64,000 bases of DNA, taken from assembly GCF_013032455.1 (NCBI RefSeq), contig NZ_WQCF01000012.1:36817-100816 (forward strand), given 5' to 3'. Source of the stretch: Ruegeria atlantica. GTDB lineage: Bacteria; Pseudomonadota; Alphaproteobacteria; Rhodobacterales; Rhodobacteraceae. The notes under the pieces were generated by a model. The model was not told the DNA's origin. It was given only the letters and a program-made list of their open reading frames with translations, and ran no database searches. A program made the position numbers and the translations under genes. Below, piece after piece: positions 1 to 8,367 of this stretch; position 1 is the stretch's first letter; each line of letters starts with the position of its first letter.

Positions 1-199
1 TTTTGCGAACGGTGAACGAACCGGCGATGCCGCTGCCACCTTTGCGCGCGATGCAGACACCTTCGTAGTTCTGCACACGGGTACGCGACCCTTCGGTCAC
101 TTTAAAGCCGACACGGATGGTGTCACCGGCTTTGAAATCGGGGATGTCTTTCCCCAGGGCGGCAATCTGTTCCGCCTCAAGCTGTGCGATCAGGTCCAT
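1..199 (-). CDS. rplS: 50S ribosomal protein L19 (partial, 5' part only)
   Basis: L19 sits at the 30S-50S interface of the ribosome. The first 66 residues are visible; the gene runs off the left edge. It opens [11 protein letters not shown] and carries the L19 core [20 protein letters not shown] followed by [11 protein letters not shown]. The ATG lies a few bases after an AGGAG ribosome binding site. The standard neighbours rpsP, rimM and trmD lie upstream on the same strand, but a GH25 gene on the other strand separates rplS from trmD, so rplS probably needs its own promoter in the region 200-580. Confidence 0.97.
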   Translation of the reverse strand, partial: MDLIAQLEAEQIAALGKDIPDFKAGDTIRVGFKVTEGSRTRVQNYEGVCIARKGGSGIAGSFTVRK

Positions 200-580
200 C
201 GCAGTTTCTCCTATCTGCTCGTGGTTGGTCCACGAAGTTTGGGCACGGCCTGAGAGCTCTTGGTCTTCATCGGGTCCTGCGTACAGCCCGCCAGAGGTCA
301 GATCGAATGTTCCTTTGGTCCGGTCTGCCCTGACACGCCGTAGCTGAAGAAAGCCGAGCGTTGCGCCATAATGCAAACCAAAACACCGGAGTCGCGAAGT
401 TGCGGCACCGGATTGCGCTGCTTTACGGGGTTTGCGGTCAGGGATCAAGCCAAAATCGCCATGTTTTTCGGGCTTGGACGGTGGGTTTCCGCCGTTCGAA
501 AACTGCACCGTTGCCTTGTGGCGCGGATCAGGCATGCTGGAGGTAATTATAAGAGCAGTCATTTAAAACAGGAACCGATC
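200..580. other. intergenic region between rplS and the GH25 gene
   Basis: This stretch of about 380 bases separates divergent genes and should hold the rplS promoter (minus) and the GH25 promoter (plus). An open frame extends upstream of the GH25 start from 371, but it has no ribosome binding site and unconvincing composition. I see no confident -35/-10 pair, tRNA or riboswitch. A leader RNA for rplS cannot be excluded by eye. Confidence 0.5.
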
Positions 581-1381
581 ATGCGCATTGCATTGATGCT
601 GGCCGTCCTGGCCTTTGCGACCCTATCCTGCGGTCGCAGCACCCCTCCGCCTCAACAGGTCGAGGCCAAAGCTTTTCTGAGTACAACTTCACCGTCGGTA
701 ATTTACCCGGCCTTTGGTGATGCAGACCCACATGACTGGGATGGGCGGCACCCAGGTCATTACCCGGTACACGGGCTGGACGTGTCGCGCTGGCAGGGCG
801 CGATTGACTGGCGACGGGCCAAGGCGTCGGGCGTCAGTTTCGTGTTCATCAAGGCGACAGAGGGCGGCGATGTGGCCGACCCCATGTTCGACGATCACCG
901 GCGCGGCGCGCAGGCGGCGGGCGTGCCGTGGGGGGGGTATCACTATTATTATTTTTGCCGCCCGGCGCATGAACAGGCGCGGTGGTTCATCAAGAATGTG
1001 CCAAAGGGCGCTGACCTACCGCATGTGCTGGATATGGAGTGGACCCCGCATTCCAGAACCTGCAGATTACGTCCCGACGGTGCCACTGTCCGGGCAGAGG
1101 CCAAACGGTACCTTGATATTCTTGAACGCCATTATGGTCGTCGCCCGATTGTCTATACCACCGTGGACTTCCACGCTGACACAGGTATCGACCGATTGCG
1201 CGGAACCGAATTCTGGCTGCGGTCCGTTGCCGGGCATCCGCACAAGGTATACCCCAAGTCCTCCTGGCGGTTTTGGCAGTATACTGGCACCGGGCTGGTG
1301 CCGGGCGTCGAAGGTAGGGTGGATATCAATACATTCAACGGCCACCCCGAAACTTGGGCGCGTTGGAAGGCGGGGGGTTAG
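581..1381 (+). CDS. GH25 family lysozyme (N-acetylmuramidase), exported
   Basis: A 266-residue glycoside hydrolase family 25 protein that should cleave peptidoglycan glycan strands. Residues 1-17 form a signal sequence ending at Cys17 (ATLSC); this is a loose lipobox, so it may be a lipoprotein. The GH25 domain begins at GLDVSRWQG (Asp67) and has the second catalytic pair in VLDMEW (Asp151, Glu153), with the GGYHYYYF strand before it. The ATG at 581 follows an AGGAA ribosome binding site; a longer frame from 371 lacks one. It is convergent with trmD and overlaps its stop by 4 bases. It could act in cell-wall turnover or be a domesticated phage-type endolysin. Confidence 0.88.
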   Translation: MRIALMLAVLAFATLSCGRSTPPPQQVEAKAFLSTTSPSVIYPAFGDADPHDWDGRHPGHYPVHGLDVSRWQGAIDWRRAKASGVSFVFIKATEGGDVADPMFDDHRRGAQAAGVPWGGYHYYYFCRPAHEQARWFIKNVPKGADLPHVLDMEWTPHSRTCRLRPDGATVRAEAKRYLDILERHYGRRPIVYTTVDFHADTGIDRLRGTEFWLRSVAGHPHKVYPKSSWRFWQYTGTGLVPGVEGRVDINTFNGHPETWARWKAGG

Positions 1382-2175
1382 TCCCGCTCCTTTTTGTAGG
1401 TCTCCCAGAGATCGGGCCGTCGTTCGCGGGTGATCTGTTCGGATATCTCGTGCCGCCACTCTGCAATGCGCCCGTGGTGACCAGACATCAGGATATCGGG
1501 GATCGGGCGGCCTTTCCATTCTGCGGGTCGGGTGTACTGCGGGTGTTCCAGCAAGCCCGACGAAAAGCTCTCCTCCTCGGCTGAGGCCTGATTGCCCAGA
1601 ACGCCAGGGATCAGCCGCACCGTCGCGTCGATCAGGGCCTGCGCTGCGATCTCGCCGCCAGTCATGACGAAATCACCTAACGAGACTTCCTGCACGCCGT
1701 AATGCTCCAGCACCCGTTCGTCGACACCTTCGAACCGGCCACACAGTAAAGTCATGCCATCGCAGCGCGCAAGGTTCTGCATCATGTTCTGATCCATCCG
1801 GCGACCGCGTGGGCTGAGGTAGATCAGAGGCCAATTGCCCCGAATGCCCGCCATCGTATGTTCGATCGCTTCGCCCAGCACATCGGCGCGCAGTACCATG
1901 CCGGCACCACCGCCTGCGGGTGTGTCATCCACATTGCGGTGCTTGCCGATGCCAAACTGACGTAGATCGACAGTTTCCAATTGCCACAACCCGTCCTGCA
2001 GCGCCTTGCCGGTCAGGCTTTCTCCCAAAACTCCGGGAAAGGCCGAAGGAAACAGCGTGATGATCTTGGCCTTCCAAACACCATGCAGGTCCGGCGTGGG
2101 GGTCATCAGTTCACGTGGCTTCAAGGTCGGGCGGATCGCTTTGCGACCGTGGGATTTATTGGGCTTGTCTGTCAT
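1378..2175 (-). CDS. trmD: tRNA (guanine-N1)-methyltransferase TrmD
   Basis: TrmD methylates G37 of tRNAs reading codons that begin with C and so prevents +1 frameshifting. The 265-residue protein shows the SPOUT-fold knot and S-adenosylmethionine loop: GGGAGMVLRADV, LLCGRFEGVDER and SLGDFVMTGGE. The first 30 or so residues are basic and precede the usual start of the family, so translation might instead begin at an internal Met near residue 24. The ATG at 2175 overlaps the stop of the sulfotransferase-like gene as ATGA, which supports it and indicates coupling in the rpsP-rimM-trmD operon. Confidence 0.97.
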   Translation of the reverse strand: MTDKPNKSHGRKAIRPTLKPRELMTPTPDLHGVWKAKIITLFPSAFPGVLGESLTGKALQDGLWQLETVDLRQFGIGKHRNVDDTPAGGGAGMVLRADVLGEAIEHTMAGIRGNWPLIYLSPRGRRMDQNMMQNLARCDGMTLLCGRFEGVDERVLEHYGVQEVSLGDFVMTGGEIAAQALIDATVRLIPGVLGNQASAEEESFSSGLLEHPQYTRPAEWKGRPIPDILMSGHHGRIAEWRHEISEQITRERRPDLWETYKKERD

Positions 2176-2987
2176 TTTGTGCCGACCAGGGTGCTTTTCG
2201 CGCGTTCGATAATCGCCGCCTTTTGCTCGATAAGGGCGGCGTCGTCCAGACGCGAGCGATTCAGATTCAATAATTCCGCCAAGGCATCTTCGGGCAGGCG
2301 GGTGTTGGTCTTAGAAGGCGGTTCCAGCAGCTTTGCCCTGTCTTGCGGTAGATCCAGATACTCGGCAAATGGTGTGCCGGGGCCATAGCGGCGCAGTTGC
2401 AATTCCTCCAGCCATTCCGAGTGGACGAGGACCGAAGGCAACCGCTCGCGGATCCGTTCCACGGTATCTTCCAGCGAAGGTATATGCTCCATGTTGGAGC
2501 GGAAGGTTTCGAAATCCTGCACTTGGCGCATCCGTTGCAGATCATGCGCCCAAAGGCTGCGCAACCAGCCGCCGCGTTGGCGAAGGGACAGGTAGATAGT
2601 GATTTCAACCTCTTGGCCCGAAAATCGGTGATGGACCGCATCCACCAAACAGGCAGCCAGTTCAGGTGCGGCGGAATAGCCTTGTTCGATGTTGCGGCTG
2701 GGGCGCAGGCCCGCGAAGTTTTCCTCGCTGACGATCAAGCCCCGCTTGTCGCCGAAGTCCAGCGTGTCCAGAAGCCCTCGCACCTGTGCTCCGAATTCTG
2801 CAAGGGTTCCAACAGTGCCATAAACAGAATGATTGGTGGCCGCCCGCGAAAGTCCGGAATTGCGGGTCCGGTAGGGCAGCACCAATGCGAAATGCGGCCA
2901 GATCAGTTCACGGTTGTCATAGAGAAAGGATTGCGCCGCAGTCGTGCCGGTCTTGTGCAGGCCCAAATGCAGCAGAACGCGTCGCAT
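2172..2987 (-). CDS. sulfotransferase-like P-loop protein
   Basis: A 271-residue protein beginning [20 protein letters not shown]. The HKTGTT loop matches the 5'-phosphosulfate binding loop of PAPS-dependent sulfotransferases, and a later SLRQRGGWLRSLW segment resembles their second conserved region. The true substrate is unknown; related proteins in roseobacters are often only called sulfotransferase family. The ATG overlaps the rimM stop (TGATG) and the stop overlaps trmD (ATGA), so it is translated as part of the rimM-trmD operon, an unusual place for such an enzyme. It might modify a surface glycan or lipid; a role in translation is not indicated. Confidence 0.75.
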   Translation of the reverse strand: MRRVLLHLGLHKTGTTAAQSFLYDNRELIWPHFALVLPYRTRNSGLSRAATNHSVYGTVGTLAEFGAQVRGLLDTLDFGDKRGLIVSEENFAGLRPSRNIEQGYSAAPELAACLVDAVHHRFSGQEVEITIYLSLRQRGGWLRSLWAHDLQRMRQVQDFETFRSNMEHIPSLEDTVERIRERLPSVLVHSEWLEELQLRRYGPGTPFAEYLDLPQDRAKLLEPPSKTNTRLPEDALAELLNLNRSRLDDAALIEQKAAIIERAKSTLVGTK

Positions 2988-3490
2988 CAAAGCAACCCTT
3001 CGGGTGGGTCAGCGATGATGCGGCCCTTGTCCAGATCAACCGTTGGCACGGATTCCATTGTAAAAGGCAGCAGGACTGTGGATTTCAGGCCCGGCCCGTG
3101 CAGTTCCAGAAGGTCGGCTGCGCCGTGGTTCTGCACCGATTTCACCCGGCCCAGCAGGGTGCCGCCCGTGTCATAAACCTCAAGCCCGATCAGGTCGGTG
3201 TGGTAGAATTCGTCATCGGGCAACGACGGCAACTGATCGCGGCGTGCAAAAAGGCGCAAGCCGTTGATCGCGTCTGCCTGTTCCTTGGTTTCAACGCCGC
3301 CCAGACGTGCGGCAAACCCGTTCTTGATAGCGCGCGTAAGCACCAGCGGGTACCGCTCCTTGCCCTCTTCGTCGGTTAGTGGAGAGTAGGTTTCGATGTC
3401 TTCAGGCACGGCGCAAAAGCTTTTCAGGCGCACCTCACCGCGAACGCCGTACGCACCCGCCACACTGCCCACGCAGATCAGATCACTCAT
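2987..3490 (-). CDS. rimM: 16S rRNA processing protein RimM
   Basis: RimM binds S19 and helps mature the head of the 30S subunit. The 167-residue sequence has the N-terminal RimM domain ([20 protein letters not shown], residues 4-23) and a C-terminal PRC barrel ([19 protein letters not shown] through [19 protein letters not shown]). It lies between a small membrane ORF (8-base overlap at its start) and the sulfotransferase-like gene. Order and strand match the classical rpsP-rimM-trmD-rplS group, with insertions. Confidence 0.97.
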   Translation of the reverse strand: MSDLICVGSVAGAYGVRGEVRLKSFCAVPEDIETYSPLTDEEGKERYPLVLTRAIKNGFAARLGGVETKEQADAINGLRLFARRDQLPSLPDDEFYHTDLIGLEVYDTGGTLLGRVKSVQNHGAADLLELHGPGLKSTVLLPFTMESVPTVDLDKGRIIADPPEGLL

Positions 3491-3632
3491 TTGGCCCTTC
3501 CACAGTCACACATAGCCCGTCTTGCCAGTCGCCGCGCGCCTCACAAGCTTCGCGCTGGTTCGAGCGTTCAAAGAACACACCCACAATAAAAGCGATCATC
3601 AGCAGGATGGGAAGTCGTATAAGCCCGAACAT
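3483..3632 (-). CDS. 49-residue single-span membrane protein
   Basis: A short open frame between bluB and rimM encodes 49 residues. It has one hydrophobic segment (about residues 4-21, [18 protein letters not shown]) followed by a hydrophilic tail with two cysteines (EAC at 30, GLC at 41). Its ATG lies 2 bases beyond the bluB stop and its end overlaps rimM by 8 bases, so translational coupling is likely. The hydrophobic-then-charged composition and exact fit between neighbours support a real gene. A GAGG sequence lies about 10 bases before the ATG. No function can be assigned. Confidence 0.7.
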   Translation of the reverse strand: MFGLIRLPILLMIAFIVGVFFERSNQREACEARGDWQDGLCVTVEGPNE

Positions 3633-3634
3633 TC

Positions 3635-4270
3635 CTAGCGTACCTCAATCGGCAACGTGTTGTTCCGGCTTTCCCAACCCACCAGTTCCAGTTCGGGCGT
3701 ATCGGAAAATTCTTCGGGGCGGCCAACACAGAAATAGCCGATCAGACGCCAGTTCCTCGGCACGTTCAGATCACGCGCCAGTTGGTCGGGGTCCAATATG
3801 GAAACCCAGCCCAAGCCTAGCCCCTCGGCCCGCAAGGCCAACCAGAACAGGGTAATGGCAGACACAACCGAATATCGCCGCATCTCGGGCATCGTTCCTG
3901 CACCCAGGCCCTGGCCTTTGTCAGTGGCATCGTCGCAGAACACCGCCAGTTGCACCGGGGCCTCTTGCATGCCGGACAGCTTCAATCGGCTGTAAAGCTG
4001 CGCCTTTTCGCCGGAATAGCCATCCAGCGCCTGTGCATTGGCCGTTTGGAAATTCTCAAGTGCCGCGGCACGTGCGGCCGGGCTGTTAACGCGAATAACG
4101 CGCCAAGGTTCGCTGAGCCCTACCGAAGGAGCCAGTCGAAACGCGTCGAGGCAGCGCGTCAGCACTGCCTCGTCTATAGCGTCGGTGCGGAACCGGCGCA
4201 CATCACGCCGGAGCCGCATCAACAGATCGAACTGCGTGCGAAAATCGTCACTGAAAGTCTGATTCTGCAC
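3635..4270 (-). CDS. bluB: 5,6-dimethylbenzimidazole synthase BluB
   Basis: BluB converts reduced FMN and oxygen to 5,6-dimethylbenzimidazole, the lower ligand of vitamin B12. The 211-residue nitroreductase-fold protein shows family hallmarks: LRRDVRRFR near residue 20, GLSEPWRVIRV, ARLKLSG-like YSRLKLSGMQEAP, GTMPEMRRYSVV and GLGWVSILDP. The start is GTG at 4270, 12 bases after the rpsP stop, so it appears to share the ribosomal-protein operon. The cobC-cobD pair at 26.5-28.4 kb shows this organism makes or remodels cobamides. Confidence 0.9.
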   Translation of the reverse strand: MQNQTFSDDFRTQFDLLMRLRRDVRRFRTDAIDEAVLTRCLDAFRLAPSVGLSEPWRVIRVNSPAARAAALENFQTANAQALDGYSGEKAQLYSRLKLSGMQEAPVQLAVFCDDATDKGQGLGAGTMPEMRRYSVVSAITLFWLALRAEGLGLGWVSILDPDQLARDLNVPRNWRLIGYFCVGRPEEFSDTPELELVGWESRNNTLPIEVR

Positions 4271-4282
4271 GCGCCCGCCTGC

Positions 4283-4672
4283 TTATTCTTCTGCTGCAGC
4301 TTCTTCAGCCGGTGCGGCAGCCGCTTCGGCAGCTTCAGCAGCCTTTGCAGCTTTCTCTTCCGCGCGCTCTTGAGCTTTCTTGCCAGGGGTACCTTTGTTG
4401 GGGTTGTTGCGCTCGGCTTTTTCACGAGTGCCAGCAGCTTCCAGCATACGTGCGATACGGTCGGTGGGCTGTGCACCCTGATCCAGCCAGTACTGAACGC
4501 GCTCCATGTCCATTTTCACGCGCTCTTCGCTGTCTTTCGGCAGCAGCGGGTTGTAGGTGCCCAGCTTTTCGATGAAACGACCGTCGCGCGGCATGCGGCT
4601 GTCAGCAGCCACGATGCGGTAGAAGGGACGTTTTTTCGAGCCGCCGCGGGCGAGACGAATTTTCATTGCCAT
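4283..4672 (-). CDS. rpsP: 30S ribosomal protein S16 with acidic/alanine-rich tail
   Basis: S16 is needed for 30S assembly. Residues 1-80 are a standard S16 ([19 protein letters not shown], then [11 protein letters not shown]). After that comes a tail of about 45 residues of Lys, Glu and Ala ([19 protein letters not shown]), which makes the protein 129 residues against about 80 in E. coli; such tails are known in alphaproteobacteria. ATG at 4672 follows AGGAG; an internal ATG two codons later is possible. It is the first classical member of the rpsP-rimM-trmD group. Confidence 0.97.
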   Translation of the reverse strand: MAMKIRLARGGSKKRPFYRIVAADSRMPRDGRFIEKLGTYNPLLPKDSEERVKMDMERVQYWLDQGAQPTDRIARMLEAAGTREKAERNNPNKGTPGKKAQERAEEKAAKAAEAAEAAAAPAEEAAAEE

Positions 4673-4715
4673 GGTGGTATCTCCTTTGGATGGCGTTTAC
4701 CGGGATCGTTTCCGG

Positions 4716-5012
4716 TTAATTCTGGTGTTTCTTGTGGTGTCGGATGACTTCCTGAATGATGAAATTCAGAAAAGCCTTGGCGAAGTCGGGGTCCAGATCG
4801 GCCTCTTTCGCCAGGTCTTCTAATCGTGCGATCTGCGTAGCCTCACGCGTGGGATCGGACGGGGGAAGTTCGTGTTCAGCCTTGAGCTTGCCAACGGCCT
4901 GCGTGTGCTTAAACCGCTCGCCCAGCGTATAGACAAGGATCGCGTCCAGCCGGTCGATGCTTTCGCGGTGGTCCTTCAATAGCGCAGCAGCCTGTGTCAC
5001 GGGGTTGGTCAT
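4716..5012 (-). CDS. chorismate mutase (AroQ type)
   Basis: A 98-residue all-helical chorismate mutase that rearranges chorismate to prephenate for phenylalanine and tyrosine synthesis. The pattern R-x-x-I-D-x-x-D (RESIDRLD, residues 16-23), ERFKHTQAVGKLKAEH and the C-terminal FLNFIIQEVIRHHKK match AroQ enzymes. It overlaps the GNAT gene by 4 bases and lies 43 bases before rpsP. The single domain has no prephenate dehydratase or dehydrogenase fusion, so it supplies a separate downstream enzyme. Confidence 0.9.
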   Translation of the reverse strand: MTNPVTQAAALLKDHRESIDRLDAILVYTLGERFKHTQAVGKLKAEHELPPSDPTREATQIARLEDLAKEADLDPDFAKAFLNFIIQEVIRHHKKHQN

Positions 5013-5563
5013 GCGTAGGCCTCCATGCCGCCATTCACCAGATCTGCTGGAGCAGGATGCCGCCAGATCTCGGTGGTGCCGAATTTCGGGTGTTCGTAGT
5101 GGTAATCAAATGAAGCGCCCATCCGTTTGGCCACGGCCTTGCTGGCGTGGTTTTCCGGGTCGATCAGCGAAATGGCCGTGTCCCAGCCCAGCACGTCATA
5201 GGCATAGGCGCGCGCGGTCAAAGCGGCCTCGGTCGCGTATCCTTTGCCGGTGGCATGTGTCATCAGAGTCCAACCCACTTCGGGCTCTGGCCACCCTTCG
5301 GGGAACCACAGGCCAATCCGACCGACATAGGCGCCGGTGTCTTTTTCATTGACACTCCAATATCCATAGCCACGCAGAGCCCAATGACCAAAATGCAGTG
5401 CAATTACCCGCCAGACTTCATCCCGACGCAGAGGTCCGCCGACATACTTCGCAGCATCGCTGGCGAAGAACCCGCTGTCTGCGTCCAGATCGGCCTCGGA
5501 CGGCGCGCGCAGGATCAGGCGCTCGGTCTCAAGCCGGGGGATATGTTGGGCGATAGCGTTCAT
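5009..5563 (-). CDS. GNAT family N-acetyltransferase (RimJ/RimL-like)
   Basis: A 184-residue acetyltransferase. It opens with the RimJ/RimL signature PRLETERLILRAPSEAD and has an acetyl-CoA binding motif A around GKGYATEAALTARAYAYDVLG; the ENHASKAVAKRMG segment is typical motif B. The gene starts one base after the ffh stop and overlaps chorismate mutase by 4 bases, so it is within the ffh-rpsP operon. The target (a protein N terminus, an amine or a small molecule) is not predictable from sequence. Confidence 0.88.
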   Translation of the reverse strand: MNAIAQHIPRLETERLILRAPSEADLDADSGFFASDAAKYVGGPLRRDEVWRVIALHFGHWALRGYGYWSVNEKDTGAYVGRIGLWFPEGWPEPEVGWTLMTHATGKGYATEAALTARAYAYDVLGWDTAISLIDPENHASKAVAKRMGASFDYHYEHPKFGTTEIWRHPAPADLVNGGMEAYA

Positions 5564-7069
5564 TTACTTTTTCTTGCCAAACCCGCTGAGGCCCGGAGGC
5601 AAGGCCATGCCGCCACCCATTCCGGGCATTCCACCGGGCATCTTTCCCATCGCCTTGGCCGCCTGTTCCAGCGCCTTGGGGTCCATGCCTGCCGCCATTT
5701 CCTCGGGCGAGGGGCCACCTTTGCCGAACATGCCTTTCATGGCCTGTTTCAGCATCTTGCCTTTGCCCATCTTGCCCATTTTCTTCATCATGTCCGACAT
5801 CTGCCGGTGCATCTTGAGCAGCTTGTTGAGGTCACTGACCTCCATACCGGAACCCGCTGCAATCCGCTTCTTGCGGCTCGCTTGCAGCAGTTGCGGGTTG
5901 GCGCGTTCGCGCTTGGTCATGGACTGGATCATGGCGATCTGGCGCTTGAGCACCTTGTCATCCATGCCTGCCTCTTCGACCTGTTTTGCCATCTTGCCCA
6001 TGCCGGGCATCATGCCCATCATGCCCTGCATGCCGCCCATCTGGATCATCTGTTCCAGCTGCATTTTCAGGTCGTTCATGTTGAACTGACCTTTGACCAT
6101 GCGCTTCATCATGCGCTCGGTCTGTTCCATCTCCATCGTTTCCTGGGCCTTTTCGACCAGGGCCACGATGTCGCCCATGCCCAGAATACGACCGGCGATC
6201 CGGTCCGGCTCGAAAGTTTCGAGCGCGTCCATCTTTTCGCCTAGACCGACAAAGCGGATCGGCTTGCCAGTGACCGCACGCATCGACAGCGCTGCACCAC
6301 CGCGCCCGTCACCGTCCATCCGGGTCAAAACCACGCCCGAGATGCCAACCTTGGCGTCGAATTCCTCGGCTACCTCAACGGCGACCTGACCGGTCAGGCC
6401 GTCAACAACCAGCAGGGTTTCACGCGGGTCAACCGCATTGCGGACCTGCTCGACCTCGTCCATCAGGACTTCGTCGATATGCAGACGGCCCGCGGTGTCG
6501 AGCATATAGACGTCATAGCCGCCCAACGTCGCCTGTTGCTTGGCGCGTTTGGCGATGTCGACGGGTTTCTGGCCGGGAACGATCGGTAGAGTGTCCACGC
6601 CAACCTGCGTGCCCAGAACGGCCAACTGATCCATTGCCGCCGGACGATAGACGTCGAGCGAGGCCATCAGAACCTTCTTGCCCTCTTTCTCTTTCAGGCG
6701 TTTGGCCAGCTTGCCGGTGGTGGTGGTCTTACCCGAACCCTGCAGACCGACCATCAGGATCGGGGCAGGCGGGTTGTCGATCTTCAGCTTGCCGGGGTCT
6801 TCCTCGCCACGCAGGGTATCAACCAGCGCATCATGCACGATCTTGACGACCTGCTGGCCGGGAGTGATCGACTTGGTGACCGCCTGACCGGTCGCTTGTT
6901 CCTGCACCTTCTTGACGAACGCGCGCGCCACCGGCAGCGAGACGTCGGCCTCAAGCAGGGCAACGCGGACTTCGCGCAGGGCGGTTTTTACGTCTTCTTC
7001 GGACAGCGCGCCCTGTTTGGTCAGCCGGTCAAAGACGCCGGAAAGGCGTTCGGATAGATTTTCAAACAT
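5564..7069 (-). CDS. ffh: signal recognition particle protein Ffh
   Basis: Ffh binds signal sequences of nascent inner-membrane proteins with SRP RNA and delivers them to FtsY. The 501-residue protein has the N domain (1-85), the G domain with GLQGSGKT (108-115) and DTAGR (191-195), and a methionine-rich M domain that includes the repeated GMQGMMGMMPGMGKM segment. The C terminus is a Gly/Met/Pro-rich tail ending FGKKK. It is the first gene of the minus-strand operon ending at trmD. I did not find the SRP RNA gene nearby. Confidence 0.98.
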   Translation of the reverse strand: MFENLSERLSGVFDRLTKQGALSEEDVKTALREVRVALLEADVSLPVARAFVKKVQEQATGQAVTKSITPGQQVVKIVHDALVDTLRGEEDPGKLKIDNPPAPILMVGLQGSGKTTTTGKLAKRLKEKEGKKVLMASLDVYRPAAMDQLAVLGTQVGVDTLPIVPGQKPVDIAKRAKQQATLGGYDVYMLDTAGRLHIDEVLMDEVEQVRNAVDPRETLLVVDGLTGQVAVEVAEEFDAKVGISGVVLTRMDGDGRGGAALSMRAVTGKPIRFVGLGEKMDALETFEPDRIAGRILGMGDIVALVEKAQETMEMEQTERMMKRMVKGQFNMNDLKMQLEQMIQMGGMQGMMGMMPGMGKMAKQVEEAGMDDKVLKRQIAMIQSMTKRERANPQLLQASRKKRIAAGSGMEVSDLNKLLKMHRQMSDMMKKMGKMGKGKMLKQAMKGMFGKGGPSPEEMAAGMDPKALEQAAKAMGKMPGGMPGMGGGMALPPGLSGFGKKK

Positions 7070-7138
7070 GCCTTCGGCCTCCTTAGCCGGTTATTTGGTG
7101 GCGTGTCCTAGATAGGATGCGCCGGTTAAATGCACAAA

Positions 7139-7215
7139 CGCCCCCACGGGCGAAACTCGCTGGTGGGGGGCGATCCCTGAACGACTCAAGGGACCGGAAG
7201 ATCAGATGCTTCCGG
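7139..7215 (-). terminator. two hairpins downstream of the 7230-7748 gene
   Basis: Hairpin one pairs CCGGAAG (7194-7200) with CTTCCGG (7209-7215). Hairpin two pairs CGCCCCCAC (7139-7147) with GTGGGGGGCG (7163-7172, one bulged base), followed on the minus strand by TTTGTGCATTT. The second is a plausible Rho-independent terminator for the membrane-protein gene, insulating it from ffh. A short structured RNA is the alternative. Confidence 0.5.
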
Positions 7216-7229
7216 ATGTTTGCGGCGAT

Positions 7230-7748
7230 TTAGGCCGATTGGCTGTCAGAGTCAACCTTGCGCGCCGGAAGCCATTTATTGACTGCATCGACCAGCCGGT
7301 GTGACCCTGATCCATTGGAATAAGCCTCGACAATCGGATGGCGTCCTGCGCTCATGCCTTTGTTCAAAACGAGAACGGGGCGATAAAGAGTCGATGAGCC
7401 CTTGTTACTGCGCGACGTCGTGGATTCAATTTCGGCGTGGGATAGGTTCGAAAGTACATGCTCAACCGCCTCATAGCCGAAAACAGACTGCCTGCGGATC
7501 ACGATACTATCTTTGGTGCGGTCCAATATGACCTGCACGCGGCGAACAAAGGCACAAAAGGCGCCGAAGCCCAATCCGCCCCCGCCAAGTGCGAAGATGA
7601 AGCCGAATAAGATGCCTTCGCCACCTTCGCTCATCAGGAACAGGCCGGGACCGACGAAGGCAAGAATGAAGAAGACCAGCGTGATGCCGGTGAACCATGG
7701 GGTGTCGGACAGGATCAGTTGGTTCGGGTCATTGCGCGTCACTTTCAT
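7230..7748 (-). CDS. hypothetical two-span membrane protein
   Basis: A 172-residue protein that I do not recognise. It has two adjacent hydrophobic helices (about residues 18-40 and 46-68, the second very glycine-rich: FGFIFALGGGGLGFGAF), then a cytoplasmic-looking region with ILDRTKDSIVIRRQSVFG. That last segment resembles the beta-strand part of small PH-like membrane domains that follow paired helices, but this is weak. It stands alone between ffh and the divergently oriented tRNA-editing gene. Confidence 0.7.
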   Translation of the reverse strand: MKVTRNDPNQLILSDTPWFTGITLVFFILAFVGPGLFLMSEGGEGILFGFIFALGGGGLGFGAFCAFVRRVQVILDRTKDSIVIRRQSVFGYEAVEHVLSNLSHAEIESTTSRSNKGSSTLYRPVLVLNKGMSAGRHPIVEAYSNGSGSHRLVDAVNKWLPARKVDSDSQSA

Positions 7749-7836
7749 GGCGGCACGCTAGCATCGAATTCCATCTCTGTCGTGGCTTGAATTTACCCTC
7801 AGGTTGCGCGATGAGCGCGACAGACAGGAGGTTCCC

Positions 7837-8367
7837 ATGGACGCATCATCTGCATTTCAGGACACACTACCGCTCAGCTCGGATGCGCTGTTGGCGCAGT
7901 TGGATGACTGGGGCCTGACCTATCGCTTGCACACGCACGTTCCGTTGCGCACGGTTGAAGACGCCAAAGCGGTCGAGGATCAGTTCATGGTGCCGGGTGA
8001 GAACTCTTTGCGGCTCAAGAATCTCTATCTGCGCGACAAGAAAAAGCGGAACTATCTGGTGACGCTAGAGCAAAGCCGCGAGATTGACCTCAAAGCGCTG
8101 GGGGCAGAGCTGGGAGTGGGGAACCTGTCGTTTGGCTCGGCAGATCGCCTTATGCAGAACCTTGGAATTCGTCCAGGTGCGGTCAGCCCGCTGGCGATGA
8201 TAAATGGGGTGCAGAATAACGTTCGCTTTTTCATGGATGGCGCTGGGCAAGAAGCGGATGTCATCTATATGCACCCGCTGGTCAATGACCGGACCGTGGT
8301 TCTGGCGCGGGCAGACCTGTTGGCGTTTTTCGACAAGATCGGCTGTGACGTGACCTGGCTGCCCTGA
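7837..8367 (+). CDS. YbaK/ProX-type aminoacyl-tRNA deacylase
   Basis: A 176-residue member of the YbaK/aminoacyl-tRNA editing family, most like the PrdX/ProXp-ala branch that hydrolyses mischarged Ala-tRNA(Pro) in trans. Visible marks are the KNLYLRDKKKRNYLVTL strand-lysine motif (the family lysine within), GVGNLSFGSADRLMQNLGI and PGAVSPLAMIN, which form the substrate pocket. The start at 7837 is set by CAGGAGG seven bases upstream; a TTG start at 7804 is less likely. It converges on the racemase gene with no gap. Confidence 0.88.
   Translation: MDASSAFQDTLPLSSDALLAQLDDWGLTYRLHTHVPLRTVEDAKAVEDQFMVPGENSLRLKNLYLRDKKKRNYLVTLEQSREIDLKALGAELGVGNLSFGSADRLMQNLGIRPGAVSPLAMINGVQNNVRFFMDGAGQEADVIYMHPLVNDRTVVLARADLLAFFDKIGCDVTWLP

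Noticed and set aside
371..580. N-terminal extension of the GH25 gene
   Set aside because: The start at 581 has a ribosome binding site and signal peptide; the upstream part has neither.
5147..6244. 365-codon open frame antisense to ffh and the GNAT gene, rich in His and Leu
   Set aside because: It is the complement of the methionine-rich M domain and other high-GC codons; no ribosome binding site and no family resemblance.
7070..7229. SRP RNA (ffs) next to ffh
   Set aside because: The region has GC hairpins but none of the conserved apical-loop sequence of SRP RNA.
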